A stretch of DNA of 64,000 nucleotides, taken from positions 958,001-1,022,000 of the forward strand of contig NZ_CP098755.1 of assembly GCF_023746555.1 (NCBI RefSeq), read 5' to 3'. Under the pieces are notes generated by a model. It was not told the origin of the DNA. It searched no databases and saw only the letters and a list, made by a program, of their open reading frames with translations. The translations under genes were made by a program, and so were the position numbers. The stretch is from Brevibacillus ruminantium (GTDB lineage: Bacteria > Bacillota > Bacilli > Brevibacillales > Brevibacillaceae). Numbering within the stretch: the first letter of the stretch is position 1; each line of letters opens with the position of its first letter. This document shows positions 17,922-25,371 of the stretch, piece after piece.

Positions 17922-18367
17922 TCGCATTTCCCCTCATTTCCATGGTGTAGATTTTGCAATACCTGTTCGTAAATGCGCGTCAGGTGCTGGATATCCTCCT
18001 CAGATAAGCCGGCGAAAAATTGCTTCACGGCCGCCCGGCTCTCTGCGCGATACTTCTGCATCACTTCTCGCCCCTGATCGGTAATCTCCAGATAGACAAC
18101 TCTGCGATCGGTCTCATCCCGAATCCGGGTAGCGTACCCATTGACGATTAATTTATCCGAGAGGCTCGTAACCGCTCCTGGCGTGATCCGCAGCATTTCG
18201 GCCAGCGTAGAGACTTTTTGCCGTCCTTTCATACCTAACGTTTTCAAAATCATGGCTTGTGATCCAGAAATAATTCGGTCCAAACGCCTGTGCCACTCCG
18301 TCGATATCTTCCGGTGAAACTCCACATAATACTCCACAAAATGCATCACGTTATCCTGATCCGTCAT
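17918..18367 (-). CDS. MarR-family transcriptional regulator
   Basis: 149 residues with the MarR winged helix-turn-helix: helices around LKTLGMKGRQKVSTLAEMLRITPGAVTSLSDKLIVNGYATR and the wing RIRDETDRRVVYLEIT. Proteins of this family bind palindromic operators as dimers and usually release on binding a phenolic or lipophilic ligand. It is the first gene of a two-gene operon with the MFS exporter (four-base overlap), the classic arrangement for ligand-induced efflux. The ATG at 18367 follows AGGAGCGG. Expected to repress its own operon (inference). Confidence 0.93.
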   Translation of the reverse strand: MTDQDNVMHFVEYYVEFHRKISTEWHRRLDRIISGSQAMILKTLGMKGRQKVSTLAEMLRITPGAVTSLSDKLIVNGYATRIRDETDRRVVYLEITDQGREVMQKYRAESRAAVKQFFAGLSEEDIQHLTRIYEQVLQNLHHGNEGKCE

Positions 18368-18414
18368 GGCTCACCGCTCCTATTGAAGGGTGGAAATGAT
18401 ATACCACCTAAATA

Positions 18415-18429
18415 TTTTACCTACTAAAA
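18415..18429 (-). promoter_or_regulatory. Candidate MarR operator
   Basis: TTTTA-CCTAC-TAAAA, a 15-bp inverted repeat about 50 bases upstream of the marR-type gene, has the size and AT-rich arms usual for MarR operators. Confidence 0.4.
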
Positions 18430-18508
18430 CATTAATCAGTATAGAGGAGATGGACCCATAAAGTCAAATTACTTGTGGGAGGGAATTGTTTACAGCCCAC
18501 TTCTTTAC

Positions 18509-18622
18509 GAAGGCAGCAGAGTCCTGCGGAATAAATTCGGGTGGGTGGAAGAACGTTTCGGTGTATCCTGGCAATTGAACCTGGCGAAGAGATTAAGAAG
18601 CAGATGGATTGCAAAGGGATGA
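18509..18622 (+). pseudogene. Remnant of a PhnB/glyoxalase-fold protein gene
   Basis: A short frame ending at the TGA of 18620-18622 translates to a segment containing WVEERFGVSWQLNL. This resembles the C-terminal DKFGVSWQ signature of PhnB-like (3-demethylubiquinone methyltransferase/glyoxalase-fold) proteins. No start, ribosome site or upstream two-thirds is present. I read it as a decayed 3' fragment; the match is short, so chance is possible. The rest of 18430-18727 holds only the terminator at 18675-18724. Confidence 0.4.
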
Positions 18623-18674
18623 AATGAGAAAGGGGATGGAAACGGAAGAGATGAAAACGAAAGCGATGAGCATA

Positions 18675-18724
18675 GCAAAAAGGAGGCGTTTTGCGAGTCT
18701 GTCTCGTCGCACGCCTCCTTTTGC
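18675..18724. terminator. Bidirectional terminator
   Basis: GCAAAAAGGAGGCGT and ACGCCTCCTTTTGC pair with a 21-base loop. It stops the minus-strand kinase gene that ends at 18728. Confidence 0.8.
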
Positions 18725-18727
18725 TGC

Positions 18728-20176
18728 CTAGGGGGAAAGAACTCGGCCCGTCAGGATCTCGACGGTTTCTCTCAGTGTGGTTTTGGTGCCGACATTTCCC
18801 GGGAAAATCACATACGCCATCCCGGGAAACCGGCTCTCCTCACCTGTCATCCAGACAGGGACACCCGGCTTGATTTGCCCGGCAACCGTGGCTCTGCGGA
18901 CCCGAAGGCCTTTGGTGCCAACATCGCTGGAGGTAATCCCGCCTTTTGCGATCAGATAGCTCGGCCGCACGGTCAGCCGCTCCACAATGCTGGTCACGGC
19001 ATCAGAAATCTTCACCGAAAGCAGCAGTTCCTCGTCCTGTCTGTGCTCGCCCAGATCAAGGCGCTCCCGTCTGGTGTACACGGTCACGGTTTGCCCGGAG
19101 GCAAGAAGCTCTTCCGCAAGCGCAATGACCCGGTCGATCTCGGATTGGAAGCGATCCGGCTCCAGCACCAGATGACAGTCAAACTCAATGAAGCGGATCG
19201 ACGGGCACATTTTCAATTCTTCCAGCTGCTCAGTCGTTTTCTTGACATGGGAACCGACGATAATAAGACCGCCATGACCGGTCTCCTCAGTGACAAGCTC
19301 TTCTCTCGTCAAGTAAGGCTTGTCACTGATCCCGCCGATGATTTTGGGCAAGGCCGCCGCACTGCGGAACATGAAGTTCTTGCCGGCCATCATGGCCCGG
19401 AGCAGTGCGATCGTCACGATTTTGACATCCACATAGTCGACGGCATTGATCACGATTTTCTGGAAGCCTTGGACAGCAAGCAGTTGATCGGTGATTTTGT
19501 CGATCTCCAGTGTCCGAATCCGCTCTAGCGTAATATAGGTAGTATCCGCCGCTTTGTAGGCCCCGTTTGATTTTTCCTCCACCCATTCTCCCAAATGAGA
19601 CTTGGTATAGCCAAATGTCCGGTCTTTGGCAAATTCGGTTTCGCCAGCCGGTACCAACTCAGCCCCGTATTGCACATAGTGGGTGTTGTCAATGGTATAG
19701 CGTCCACCCTCTTGGAAGAATGGAATCAATACCTCGCCGTCAAACACAATGTCCGTTTGCGCTTCAATGGCTGCTTTCAGTGTCTCTGTCTCCAGCGGGT
19801 AATGACCGCGAAGAGTGGAATCCGCCCGGCTGATCACGACAAAGGGCTGGTTCAGTCTTGCTGCCACCTGGCTGACCGTTCGCCCAATCTCCTGGTGGAC
19901 CGCTTCTGTCTCGCTGGCGATCAAGCTCCTGGAGTTGGTCAGAATGAAAAACAGGCGATTCTTTTCCAAAAATCCTTGTTCGATGGACTTTTCCGACCAA
20001 TCCGTGAAAACGGAGATGCCATGAACAGTCTGCACACCCGTGGGGTCATCATCCAGCACGACGATTTTTTTGTCAAAGCGCTGCCATTCTTTCGCCAGTA
20101 GCTCATCCACGATCCGTGTATCTACTGCCGACAGGTTGTCGAACACTTCTTTTGCTGCTCTCATTTTGTTTCTCAC
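18728..20176 (-). CDS. Four-carbon acid sugar kinase (DUF1537/OtnK-DtnK family)
   Basis: A 482-residue cytoplasmic kinase with the N-terminal substrate-binding domain signature DDDPTGVQTVHG and the C-terminal nucleotide-binding region (KGGITSSDVGTKGL, PGVPVW). Characterised members phosphorylate threonate, erythronate, 3-oxo-tetronate or related four-carbon acid sugars. The neighbouring 2-hydroxy-acid dehydrogenase and remnant GntP permease fit a tetronate-type catabolic operon. The aldolase or isomerase that completes known pathways is not in this window. GTG 20176 is the first start, after AAAGGATG; ATG 20164 is also possible. It begins 11 bases after the end of the permease pseudogene, so it would be co-transcribed from the dehydrogenase promoter. 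Confidence 0.88.
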   Translation of the reverse strand: MRNKMRAAKEVFDNLSAVDTRIVDELLAKEWQRFDKKIVVLDDDPTGVQTVHGISVFTDWSEKSIEQGFLEKNRLFFILTNSRSLIASETEAVHQEIGRTVSQVAARLNQPFVVISRADSTLRGHYPLETETLKAAIEAQTDIVFDGEVLIPFFQEGGRYTIDNTHYVQYGAELVPAGETEFAKDRTFGYTKSHLGEWVEEKSNGAYKAADTTYITLERIRTLEIDKITDQLLAVQGFQKIVINAVDYVDVKIVTIALLRAMMAGKNFMFRSAAALPKIIGGISDKPYLTREELVTEETGHGGLIIVGSHVKKTTEQLEELKMCPSIRFIEFDCHLVLEPDRFQSEIDRVIALAEELLASGQTVTVYTRRERLDLGEHRQDEELLLSVKISDAVTSIVERLTVRPSYLIAKGGITSSDVGTKGLRVRRATVAGQIKPGVPVWMTGEESRFPGMAYVIFPGNVGTKTTLRETVEILTGRVLSP

Positions 20177-20186
20177 AAGCTATCAA

Positions 20187-20680
20187 TCATCCTTTACTCA
20201 TATTCCCGGTAATATCCCTGTAAACTCCACTCAGCACATATACCATGGCAAGAGCGGTCAGGCCTGCCAGAAAACCGCCAATGGTCCATGCTTTCAGCGT
20301 TTACGGAATGGTCAGATTTCCAATCTGGCTGACGACCCAGAAGCCCGAATCATTTGGCAGCGACAAACCGACGCCGCCGGCACAAATCGCCAGACCCAAG
20401 AGCAGAGGCGATACGCCCAAATCGACAGCCAGCGGACCCAGGATACTGGAGGTCGTCACCAGTGCGACGGTTGCCGAGCCGAGCGATGCCCGCAAGATCT
20501 GGGAGAAGAGGAAAGCGAGCAGCAGGACGGGGATGGTCCAGCTTTGCATCGTTTCGTTTAGGTAGTTGCCGATGCCGCTTTTGTTGACCAATGGTCACGG
20601 CGTGGAGGCGACCATACTGTGAGAGATGATCAGCCCAATGCTGAGAGCGGTGACAAAGGCAACCCCGATCAGGGAGTAGT
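20187..20680 (-). pseudogene. GntP-family gluconate/acid-sugar permease pseudogene
   Basis: Read on the minus strand, an N-proximal piece (VAFVTALSIGLIISHSMVASTP) runs into a TGA. The text then jumps directly to the C-terminal third typical of GntP permeases (FSQILRASLGSATVAL, CAGGVGLSLPNDSGFWVV). A premature TAA follows ...NLTIP, and after it the frame continues with the expected last helix (LKAWTIGGFLAGLTALAMVYV) to a stop at 20187. Intact GntP proteins have about 440-450 residues; fewer than 170 codons remain. So the gene has lost its 5' end and a large internal section and gained two stops. Transport by this copy is impossible; the flanking enzyme genes appear intact. Confidence 0.85.
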
Positions 20681-21574
20681 TCAAGGATTTTGTTTTTCTA
20701 CGGTGACGTTCGCAAATTTTTCATAGTACTGCACGATTCCACAGTGGTCATCCGTTTGTTTTCCGTCCGCCGTAAGCGATTGGAACATTTCCAGCACCTG
20801 TCGGGTTAACGGGATGGGCACCTCGATGGCCTCGGCGGTCTCCTTGACATTGGTCAAATCCTTCAGGTTGATGTCAATTCGTCCGCCGCCTTGAAAATTT
20901 CGCTCCAGGATCATCGGAACTTTGGCGTCGAGGACCGCACTCCCGGCCAATCCGCTGCGGATGGCCTGATACATCTTTTCGATGTCGAGACCCGCTTTGG
21001 CGGCCAAGACGAGTGCTTCAGACATGGCGGCGATATTTACATTGACGATGATCTGATTGGCCAGCTTTGTCATCGTCCCGCAGCCATGTTCGCCTACCCA
21101 GGTCACCTCTTTGCCCATGGTGGTCAGCACAGGAAGGGCCTGCTGGAACACCTCTTCATCTCCGCCTGCCATGATCGCCAGTGTGCCGTCGATCGCTTTC
21201 GGCGCGCCGCCGCTGACAGGGGCATCCAGCATGTGTATGCCATGTTCTTTCAGCGCAGCAGCGAGCTGTTTGCTGACGACAGGGGAGATGGAGCTCATAT
21301 CGATGACAATCGAACCTGCTTTGGCGCCGTGGATGATTCCGTCCTCACCCATGATCACCTGGTTTACGATCTCATTGTTGGGCAGCATGGTGACAATGAT
21401 TGCGCTTACATTTGCAACCTCTCGGGGAGTAGCTGCGCTGGATGCACCGTGCCCCACCAGCTCTTGAACGGCTTGTTCATTGATGTCGTAAACCGTGAGA
21501 TCAAAACCTTTGCGCAGCAGATTGTGAGCCATGGGTTTGCCCATGATGCCAAGCCCGATAAAGCCGACTTTCAT
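20681..21574 (-). CDS. 3-hydroxyisobutyrate/tartronate-semialdehyde-type dehydrogenase
   Basis: A 297-residue NAD(P)-dependent beta-hydroxyacid dehydrogenase. It shows the Rossmann motif GFIGLGIMGKPMA at the N-terminus, the substrate-binding signature DAPVSGGAPKAIDGTLAIMAGG, and the catalytic Lys in TKLANQI. The family includes 2-hydroxy-3-oxopropionate reductase, 3-hydroxyisobutyrate dehydrogenase and L-threonate dehydrogenase. With a four-carbon acid sugar kinase downstream, L-threonate or erythronate oxidation is the best guess. The start is the ATG at 21574, after GAGGAGG; a longer in-frame version lacks a ribosome site. Its stop directly abuts the permease remnant, so the deletion may have reached its 3' boundary. 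Transcribed divergently from the GntR gene. Confidence 0.9.
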   Translation of the reverse strand: MKVGFIGLGIMGKPMAHNLLRKGFDLTVYDINEQAVQELVGHGASSAATPREVANVSAIIVTMLPNNEIVNQVIMGEDGIIHGAKAGSIVIDMSSISPVVSKQLAAALKEHGIHMLDAPVSGGAPKAIDGTLAIMAGGDEEVFQQALPVLTTMGKEVTWVGEHGCGTMTKLANQIIVNVNIAAMSEALVLAAKAGLDIEKMYQAIRSGLAGSAVLDAKVPMILERNFQGGGRIDINLKDLTNVKETAEAIEVPIPLTRQVLEMFQSLTADGKQTDDHCGIVQYYEKFANVTVEKQNP

Positions 21575-21620
21575 TGTATGTCCTCCTCGTATGTAGTAAG
21601 TGGTACGGATAGTTTTCATG

Positions 21621-21676
21621 ATTGTACACAATGTTTATTATTTTGTATACATTATTTACATTTTGTATACAAAATG
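21621..21676. promoter_or_regulatory. Cluster of palindromic GntR operators
   Basis: Three related sites lie between the divergent genes: ATTGTACACAAT (21621-21632), TTTGTATACATT (about 21642-21653) and the perfect 18-bp palindrome CATTTTGTATACAAAATG (21659-21676). TTGTATACAA-like sequences are the usual operator form of FCD-type GntR regulators. Confidence 0.75.
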
Positions 21677-21775
21677 CCTGTTATTTTGCCTTTCAAAAGA
21701 AGGTGCTGGACTTTATACTTTTTATAGACAACCAAAAGAGACAGGATTATTGGTGTGAGAAAGTAGGTTATCTAC

Positions 21776-22393
21776 ATGGGCAAGCAACCGTTTCAACTGG
21801 CGTATCAATCGTCGTATGAGTATATAAGAGATAAAATATTGAGCGGCGAGCTTCCGCGAGGCACAAAACTGGTGGAGGAGCGATTGGCCGAAGAGATTGG
21901 GGTCAGCCGGACACCCGTCCGGGAATCGATCCGCAAGCTGGAGCAAGAAGGGCTGATCAAACAGAAAAGAGTCGTCAATCCATCGAGCATGGATTTGCGC
22001 AATATTTTTCAGGTGCGCATCCTGCTGGAGGGATTCTCTGCGCGCTGTGCAGCCTCGTATATGAGCGAGGAAACCTTGGAGCGGCTCTATGCGTGCATCA
22101 CCACGGCGCGCAACGGCACGATCGAAGAGACGATGAAAGCAAATAAAGAGTTTCACGATATTATCGTGCAATCCAGCAACAATCCGCAGATGATTGATAT
22201 CATTGATCGGATGCAATCGATTATCTATTTGTTCAGAAAAACAGTGGTTTACCACAAGCGCCCTTTTCTGATAGATGAGCATGAAGAGATCTACCAGGCC
22301 ATCAGCGCTCATGATGGAGACCGGGCGGAACGGCTGATGCAGGAGCATTTGCAGGCCGATCTGGATTTTTGTCTTCACCTGTTGAAAGCGTAG
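21776..22393 (+). CDS. GntR-family (FadR/FCD) transcriptional regulator
   Basis: 205 residues: an N-terminal winged helix (YEYIRDKILSGELPRGTKLVEERLAEEIGVSRTPVRESIRKLEQEGLI, residues about 13-65) and a C-terminal all-helical FCD ligand domain with conserved His and Asp residues expected to bind a metal and a small organic acid. Encoded divergently from the dehydrogenase-permease-kinase operon, with three TTGTATACAA-type palindromes in between, it is almost certainly the local regulator. The inducer is probably the acid sugar or an intermediate (inference). The gene is intact although the transporter it presumably controls is dead. Confidence 0.93.
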   Translation: MGKQPFQLAYQSSYEYIRDKILSGELPRGTKLVEERLAEEIGVSRTPVRESIRKLEQEGLIKQKRVVNPSSMDLRNIFQVRILLEGFSARCAASYMSEETLERLYACITTARNGTIEETMKANKEFHDIIVQSSNNPQMIDIIDRMQSIIYLFRKTVVYHKRPFLIDEHEEIYQAISAHDGDRAERLMQEHLQADLDFCLHLLKA

Positions 22394-22414
22394 TGATGAA
22401 CGGGTAAGGAGCGT

Positions 22415-22558
22415 AACCTGGCTGTGAACCCTGTAGTAAACCCGGCTGAGAGCCTGGCTGAGAACCCGTCTGAGAACCTGGCTGAGAACCTGGCTGTGAA
22501 TCCGGCTGTAAACCTTGTTGCAAACCCGGCTGTAAACCCTGCCGGAAACCAGCTTCAA
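22415..22558 (+). repeat. Twelve 12-bp tandem repeats behind the GntR gene
   Basis: Units such as AACCTGGCTGAG, AACCCGGCTGTA and AACCCTGCCGGA follow one another without gaps, 22 bases after the GntR stop and before a terminator. Open frames through the array (N-P-A-E-like on plus, PGSQ-like on minus) have no ribosome site. I take it as a non-coding minisatellite in the 3' untranslated region. Confidence 0.85.
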
Positions 22559-22566
22559 CCAGCTAC

Positions 22567-22608
22567 AAACCCTTCCTGTTGCCCTGCGGGTATCGAGAAG
22601 GGTTTTTT
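22567..22608 (+). terminator. Rho-independent terminator
   Basis: AACCCTTC pairs with GAGAAGGGTT around a GCCCTGCGGG inner hairpin and is followed by TTTTTT. It ends the GntR transcript. Confidence 0.8.
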
Positions 22609-22661
22609 GGCGTACAGAGTAATTTTTCTTAATTGCATAAGTCAATGTAGATTGAACAAGA

Positions 22662-22676
22662 TTCAACTTTGTTGAT
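22662..22676. promoter_or_regulatory. Operator copy 1 (XRE-cupin regulator gene)
   Basis: TTCAAC-TTT-GTTGAT lies 50 bases before the start of the XRE-cupin regulator. Reversed, it reads ATCAACAAAGTTGAA, one base different from the palindrome at 23489-23503 before the HMG-CoA reductase operon. An overlapping TTGAA-CAAGA-TTCAA (22653-22667) may extend the site. Confidence 0.7.
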
Positions 22677-22725
22677 GACTGCGGAGCAAATCGATATAAT
22701 CAATCATGAAAAAAAGGAGAAGGGG

Positions 22726-23295
22726 ATGTTTGTCATCGATTTATCTGAAATCGGGAAACGCATCAGGAGAGCGAGATTGAGCCAGGGATTTACGCAGCAA
22801 GAGCTGGCGGATCGATGCGGATTTACCAAAAGTTTGTTGTCGAAAATCGAAAACGGGCAAACGGCATCAGCCGTAGCAACCCTGTCAAAAATCGCAGAGC
22901 ATTTGAAAACCCCGTTGGCCTGGTTCCTCGAAGAAAACCGCGATGAGCATTTGGTTCTGTTGCCAAGCAAACAGCGGACGTCGAAAATCGGAAGCAAGGA
23001 AATGGGCTATTTATATGAAACACTGGCCAACCGCTCCCGATTTAGCAAAATTGAACCGGTGCTGGTGACGGTCCCTCCTGACATTTCCATGACCGAGCCC
23101 TTTACCCATCCGGAAGAGGAGTTTATTTACATCGTCAGCGGTACGATCGTGCTGTTCTACGATGGAGAGCGATACCTGCTGGAGGAGGGAGACACCGCTT
23201 ATTTCTCCGGAGACAAGCCGCATATTTTTCTCCCCCACGGCGACAAGGAAGCCAAAGTATTGAGTGTCTTTATCCAGCCGTCCCCGACCCATTGA
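22726..23295 (+). CDS. XRE-family regulator with C-terminal cupin domain
   Basis: 189 residues: an XRE helix-turn-helix at about 7-64 (IGKRIRRARLSQGFTQQELADRCGFTKSLLSKIENG) and a cupin_2 sensor domain at about 110-185 (HPEEEFIYIVSGTIVLFYDG, EGDTAYFSGDKPHIF). Proteins of this type repress or activate an adjacent catabolic operon in response to a small molecule bound in the cupin barrel. Near-identical palindromes lie upstream of this gene and of the HMG-CoA reductase operon that follows on the same strand. It therefore most likely controls both (inference). ATG 22726 follows AAGGAGA; an earlier in-frame start near 22669 overlaps the operator and has no ribosome site. Confidence 0.92.
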   Translation: MFVIDLSEIGKRIRRARLSQGFTQQELADRCGFTKSLLSKIENGQTASAVATLSKIAEHLKTPLAWFLEENRDEHLVLLPSKQRTSKIGSKEMGYLYETLANRSRFSKIEPVLVTVPPDISMTEPFTHPEEEFIYIVSGTIVLFYDGERYLLEEGDTAYFSGDKPHIFLPHGDKEAKVLSVFIQPSPTH

Positions 23296-23362
23296 CGGCC
23301 GTCTTCTACCGGGCAATGCCGCTTTTGTTTTTTCTTCCGATTGCCTTCGAAAAAACCCCCAT

Positions 23363-23393
23363 TACCGTACCGAGTGATTGCCTGGTACGGTAA
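23363..23393. other. Stable hairpin after the XRE-cupin gene
   Basis: TTACCGTACC and GGTACGGTAA form a perfect 10-bp stem. There is no T run on the plus strand; on the minus strand it is followed by a T tract. It may be an RNA 3' end or an inefficient terminator. The rest of 23296-23655 holds the promoter, operator and cre-like sites listed separately. Confidence 0.5.
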
Positions 23394-23445
23394 AAGCCCC
23401 CACCCTCTCGCTGAAAAGCCTGGCCTGGAAAAATCCTTTGAATCT

Positions 23446-23476
23446 TTGGTATTTACAGAGAACGGCAACCTATAGT
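23446..23476 (+). promoter_or_regulatory. Possible promoter of the mevalonate operon
   Basis: TATAGT (23471-23476) is preceded at a rather long spacing of about 19 bases by TTGGTA. The palindromic operator starts 13 bases downstream of the -10, where a repressor would block initiation. Confidence 0.4.
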
Positions 23477-23488
23477 AGTATGTATTCA

Positions 23489-23503
23489 TTCAACAAAGTT
23501 GAA
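23489..23503. promoter_or_regulatory. Operator copy 2 (HMG-CoA reductase operon)
   Basis: TTCAACAAAGTTGAA is a 15-bp palindrome (six-base arms, three-base spacer) near the expected transcription start. It matches copy 1 at 22662-22676 in 14 of 15 bases when that site is read in reverse. Confidence 0.75.
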
Positions 23504-23568
23504 TTAAAGGAAACATAGTTGCATCTAGTGCACAAACCTCACGAAAGCATCAAAGATTCCGGTCTTTC

Positions 23569-23582
23569 TGTAAGCGCTTTAT
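23569..23582 (+). promoter_or_regulatory. Possible catabolite-responsive element (cre)
   Basis: TGTAAGCGCTTTAT matches the CcpA consensus WTGNAANCGNWNNCW except near its 3' edge. It lies between promoter and first gene, where CcpA could act as a roadblock. Confidence 0.4.
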
Positions 23583-23655
23583 CAAAGGGAATCCCAGAAA
23601 ATGCGGAAAGATCGGCACTGTATCACGAAAAGTCAACGAAGAAGCAGGAGAGTGA

Positions 23656-24933
23656 ATGATGGTTACCAGCCGAGTATCAGGATTTTACAAGCTGTCAGCA
23701 GAACAACGACTGGAACTGGTGGCAAAAGAAAGAGGATTGAGCGAGGAAGAGAAGCAGGTGTTTTCCGGAGAAACTGCCTTTCCTTTGCGCATCGCAGACG
23801 CGATGATTGAAAATGCGGTCGGGATGATCTCCATTCCGCTGGGGGTCGCCACCAACTTTAAAATTGATGGAGTAGACCGATTTATTCCGATGGCGACAGA
23901 GGAGGCATCCGTCGTCGCGGCGGCCAGCAATGCGGCGCGAACAGCCTATGATTTGGGCGGTTTTCACACATCCCTGAGCGGTTCCGTCATGCGCGGGCAG
24001 GTTCAGGTCGTCGATTTGGCTGATCCGTACGGGGCCATGGCGAGAGTTTACGAAAACAAGCAGGAAATCCTGGAGCGCTGCAATGCGAAGGACCCGACCC
24101 TGGTTTCTTTGGGCGGCGGCGCGATGGACATCGAGGCCTATGTAATCGAGCGCGGAGCTGCCTCCATGCTGGTGCTGCACCTGCTGGTCGACACCCGCGA
24201 TGCAATGGGAGCAAATGCGGTCAACACGATGGCCGAAGCAGTGGCACCCTACATTGAAGAAGTGACTGGCGGCCGCGTGGTTTTGCGGATTATCTCCAAT
24301 CTGGCAGACCGGCGTCTGGTACGGGTAAGGGCCGTGTTTTCCTGCGAACAGCTGGGCGGGGAAGAGGTCGTGTCCAATATCATTCGCGCCTATGAATTTG
24401 CCGAGGCTGATCCGTATCGGGCCACAACCCACAACAAAGGCATCATGAACGGGATTTCTGCGGTCGTACTGGCCACAGGCAATGATACGCGCGCGGTCGA
24501 AGCAGGGGCGCATGCCTACGCGGCCGTGTCGGGACGCTATCGCTCGCTGACGCGCTGGGAGCGTAACCAGGAGGGAAATCTCGTCGGGACGATCGAAGTT
24601 CCGATGGCAGTCGGGATTGTCGGAGGAGCGACCAAGACGCATCCAACGGCCCGTGTGGCGCTGAAAATCATGGATATCAAGCGGGCTGAGGAGCTAGCCG
24701 GCTGCATTGCGGCTGTCGGCTTGGCGCAAAATCTGGCGGCCATGCGGGCTTTGGCAGCCGAAGGGATCCAGCGGGGGCATATGGCCTTGCACGCCCGTAA
24801 TCTCGCCATGATGGCAGGTGCTGCCGATGACCAGATCGATCTGGTGGTACAGCAAGCCATCGCCGAAAAAGACGTCCGGTACGATCGCATTTTGGAGTTG
24901 ACCAAACAATTGCAAAAAGGAGGTTGCCCATGA
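23656..24933 (+). CDS. mvaA: HMG-CoA reductase, class II (degradative type)
   Basis: A 425-residue class II HMG-CoA reductase (EC 1.1.1.88 type). The four catalytic residues known from the Pseudomonas mevalonii enzyme are in place: Glu in MIENAVG (about 52), Lys in HNKGIMNG (about 261), Asp in ATGNDTRAVEAG (about 277) and His in QRGHMALHA (about 375). The cofactor-loop signature DAMGANAVNTMAE is also present. In the catabolic direction it oxidises mevalonate to HMG-CoA with NAD+. HMG-CoA lyase lies three genes downstream in the same tight operon, and no other mevalonate-biosynthesis gene is nearby, so catabolism is far more likely than isoprenoid synthesis. ATG 23656 (or 23659) follows GGAG. 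Its stop overlaps the next start as ATGA. Confidence 0.95.
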   Translation: MMVTSRVSGFYKLSAEQRLELVAKERGLSEEEKQVFSGETAFPLRIADAMIENAVGMISIPLGVATNFKIDGVDRFIPMATEEASVVAAASNAARTAYDLGGFHTSLSGSVMRGQVQVVDLADPYGAMARVYENKQEILERCNAKDPTLVSLGGGAMDIEAYVIERGAASMLVLHLLVDTRDAMGANAVNTMAEAVAPYIEEVTGGRVVLRIISNLADRRLVRVRAVFSCEQLGGEEVVSNIIRAYEFAEADPYRATTHNKGIMNGISAVVLATGNDTRAVEAGAHAYAAVSGRYRSLTRWERNQEGNLVGTIEVPMAVGIVGGATKTHPTARVALKIMDIKRAEELAGCIAAVGLAQNLAAMRALAAEGIQRGHMALHARNLAMMAGAADDQIDLVVQQAIAEKDVRYDRILELTKQLQKGGCP

Positions 24934-25367
24934 AAACAGAAGCTGTCGTGAGAGAAAAAACGGCTTCGTCGACTTCACAGGAATACATTGAAATTTTGGG
25001 GGATACCGTTGTCCCCTCCCGTCTTCTTTTATCTGTTATCATCAGCATCGTGGCCAGTCTCGGCTGCTATTTTCTGGGGAAAGCCATTTTCCCCGCGATT
25101 GCCAGTGAAAAAATGGTCCCGTCCTACTCTTTGCTTCTGGGCATCGGGGGGAGTTTGGTCGCCCTGGTGATCAATGCCCGCTTTTTTACGCCCAGCCGCG
25201 TGTTGACCGAGGCGGAGACCTCGTCAGAAGGGTTTGAAGAGATTTTGCTTGATCTGCAGGCCGATCCCAAAGAGGAGTACGATCTGATCAAGAATGATCC
25301 CGTCACCCGAAAAGAAGTAGAAGAGCTGGGAATTCTCGAAACCATTAAGCGAAGTGGAGGGAAGTGA
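24930..25367 (+). CDS. Small membrane protein, TctB-like transporter subunit
   Basis: 145 residues with two clear hydrophobic helices (about 31-53 and 66-84) and a long acidic cytoplasmic tail (DLQADPKEEYDLIKNDPVT). Its position between an enzyme and a TctA-like permease, with ATGA overlap upstream and almost no gap downstream, argues that it is the small membrane subunit of that transporter. Known TctB proteins are about 150 residues but usually have four helices, so sequence similarity alone is weak. The name rests on context. The ATG at 24930 follows AAAGGAGG by six bases. Confidence 0.6.
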   Translation: MKTEAVVREKTASSTSQEYIEILGDTVVPSRLLLSVIISIVASLGCYFLGKAIFPAIASEKMVPSYSLLLGIGGSLVALVINARFFTPSRVLTEAETSSEGFEEILLDLQADPKEEYDLIKNDPVTRKEVEELGILETIKRSGGK

Positions 25368-25371
25368 ATCC

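Noticed and set aside
22424..22675. 83-codon frame of N-P-A-E-like repeats
   Set aside because: It is the translation of a 12-bp minisatellite followed by a terminator inside the frame; no ribosome site.
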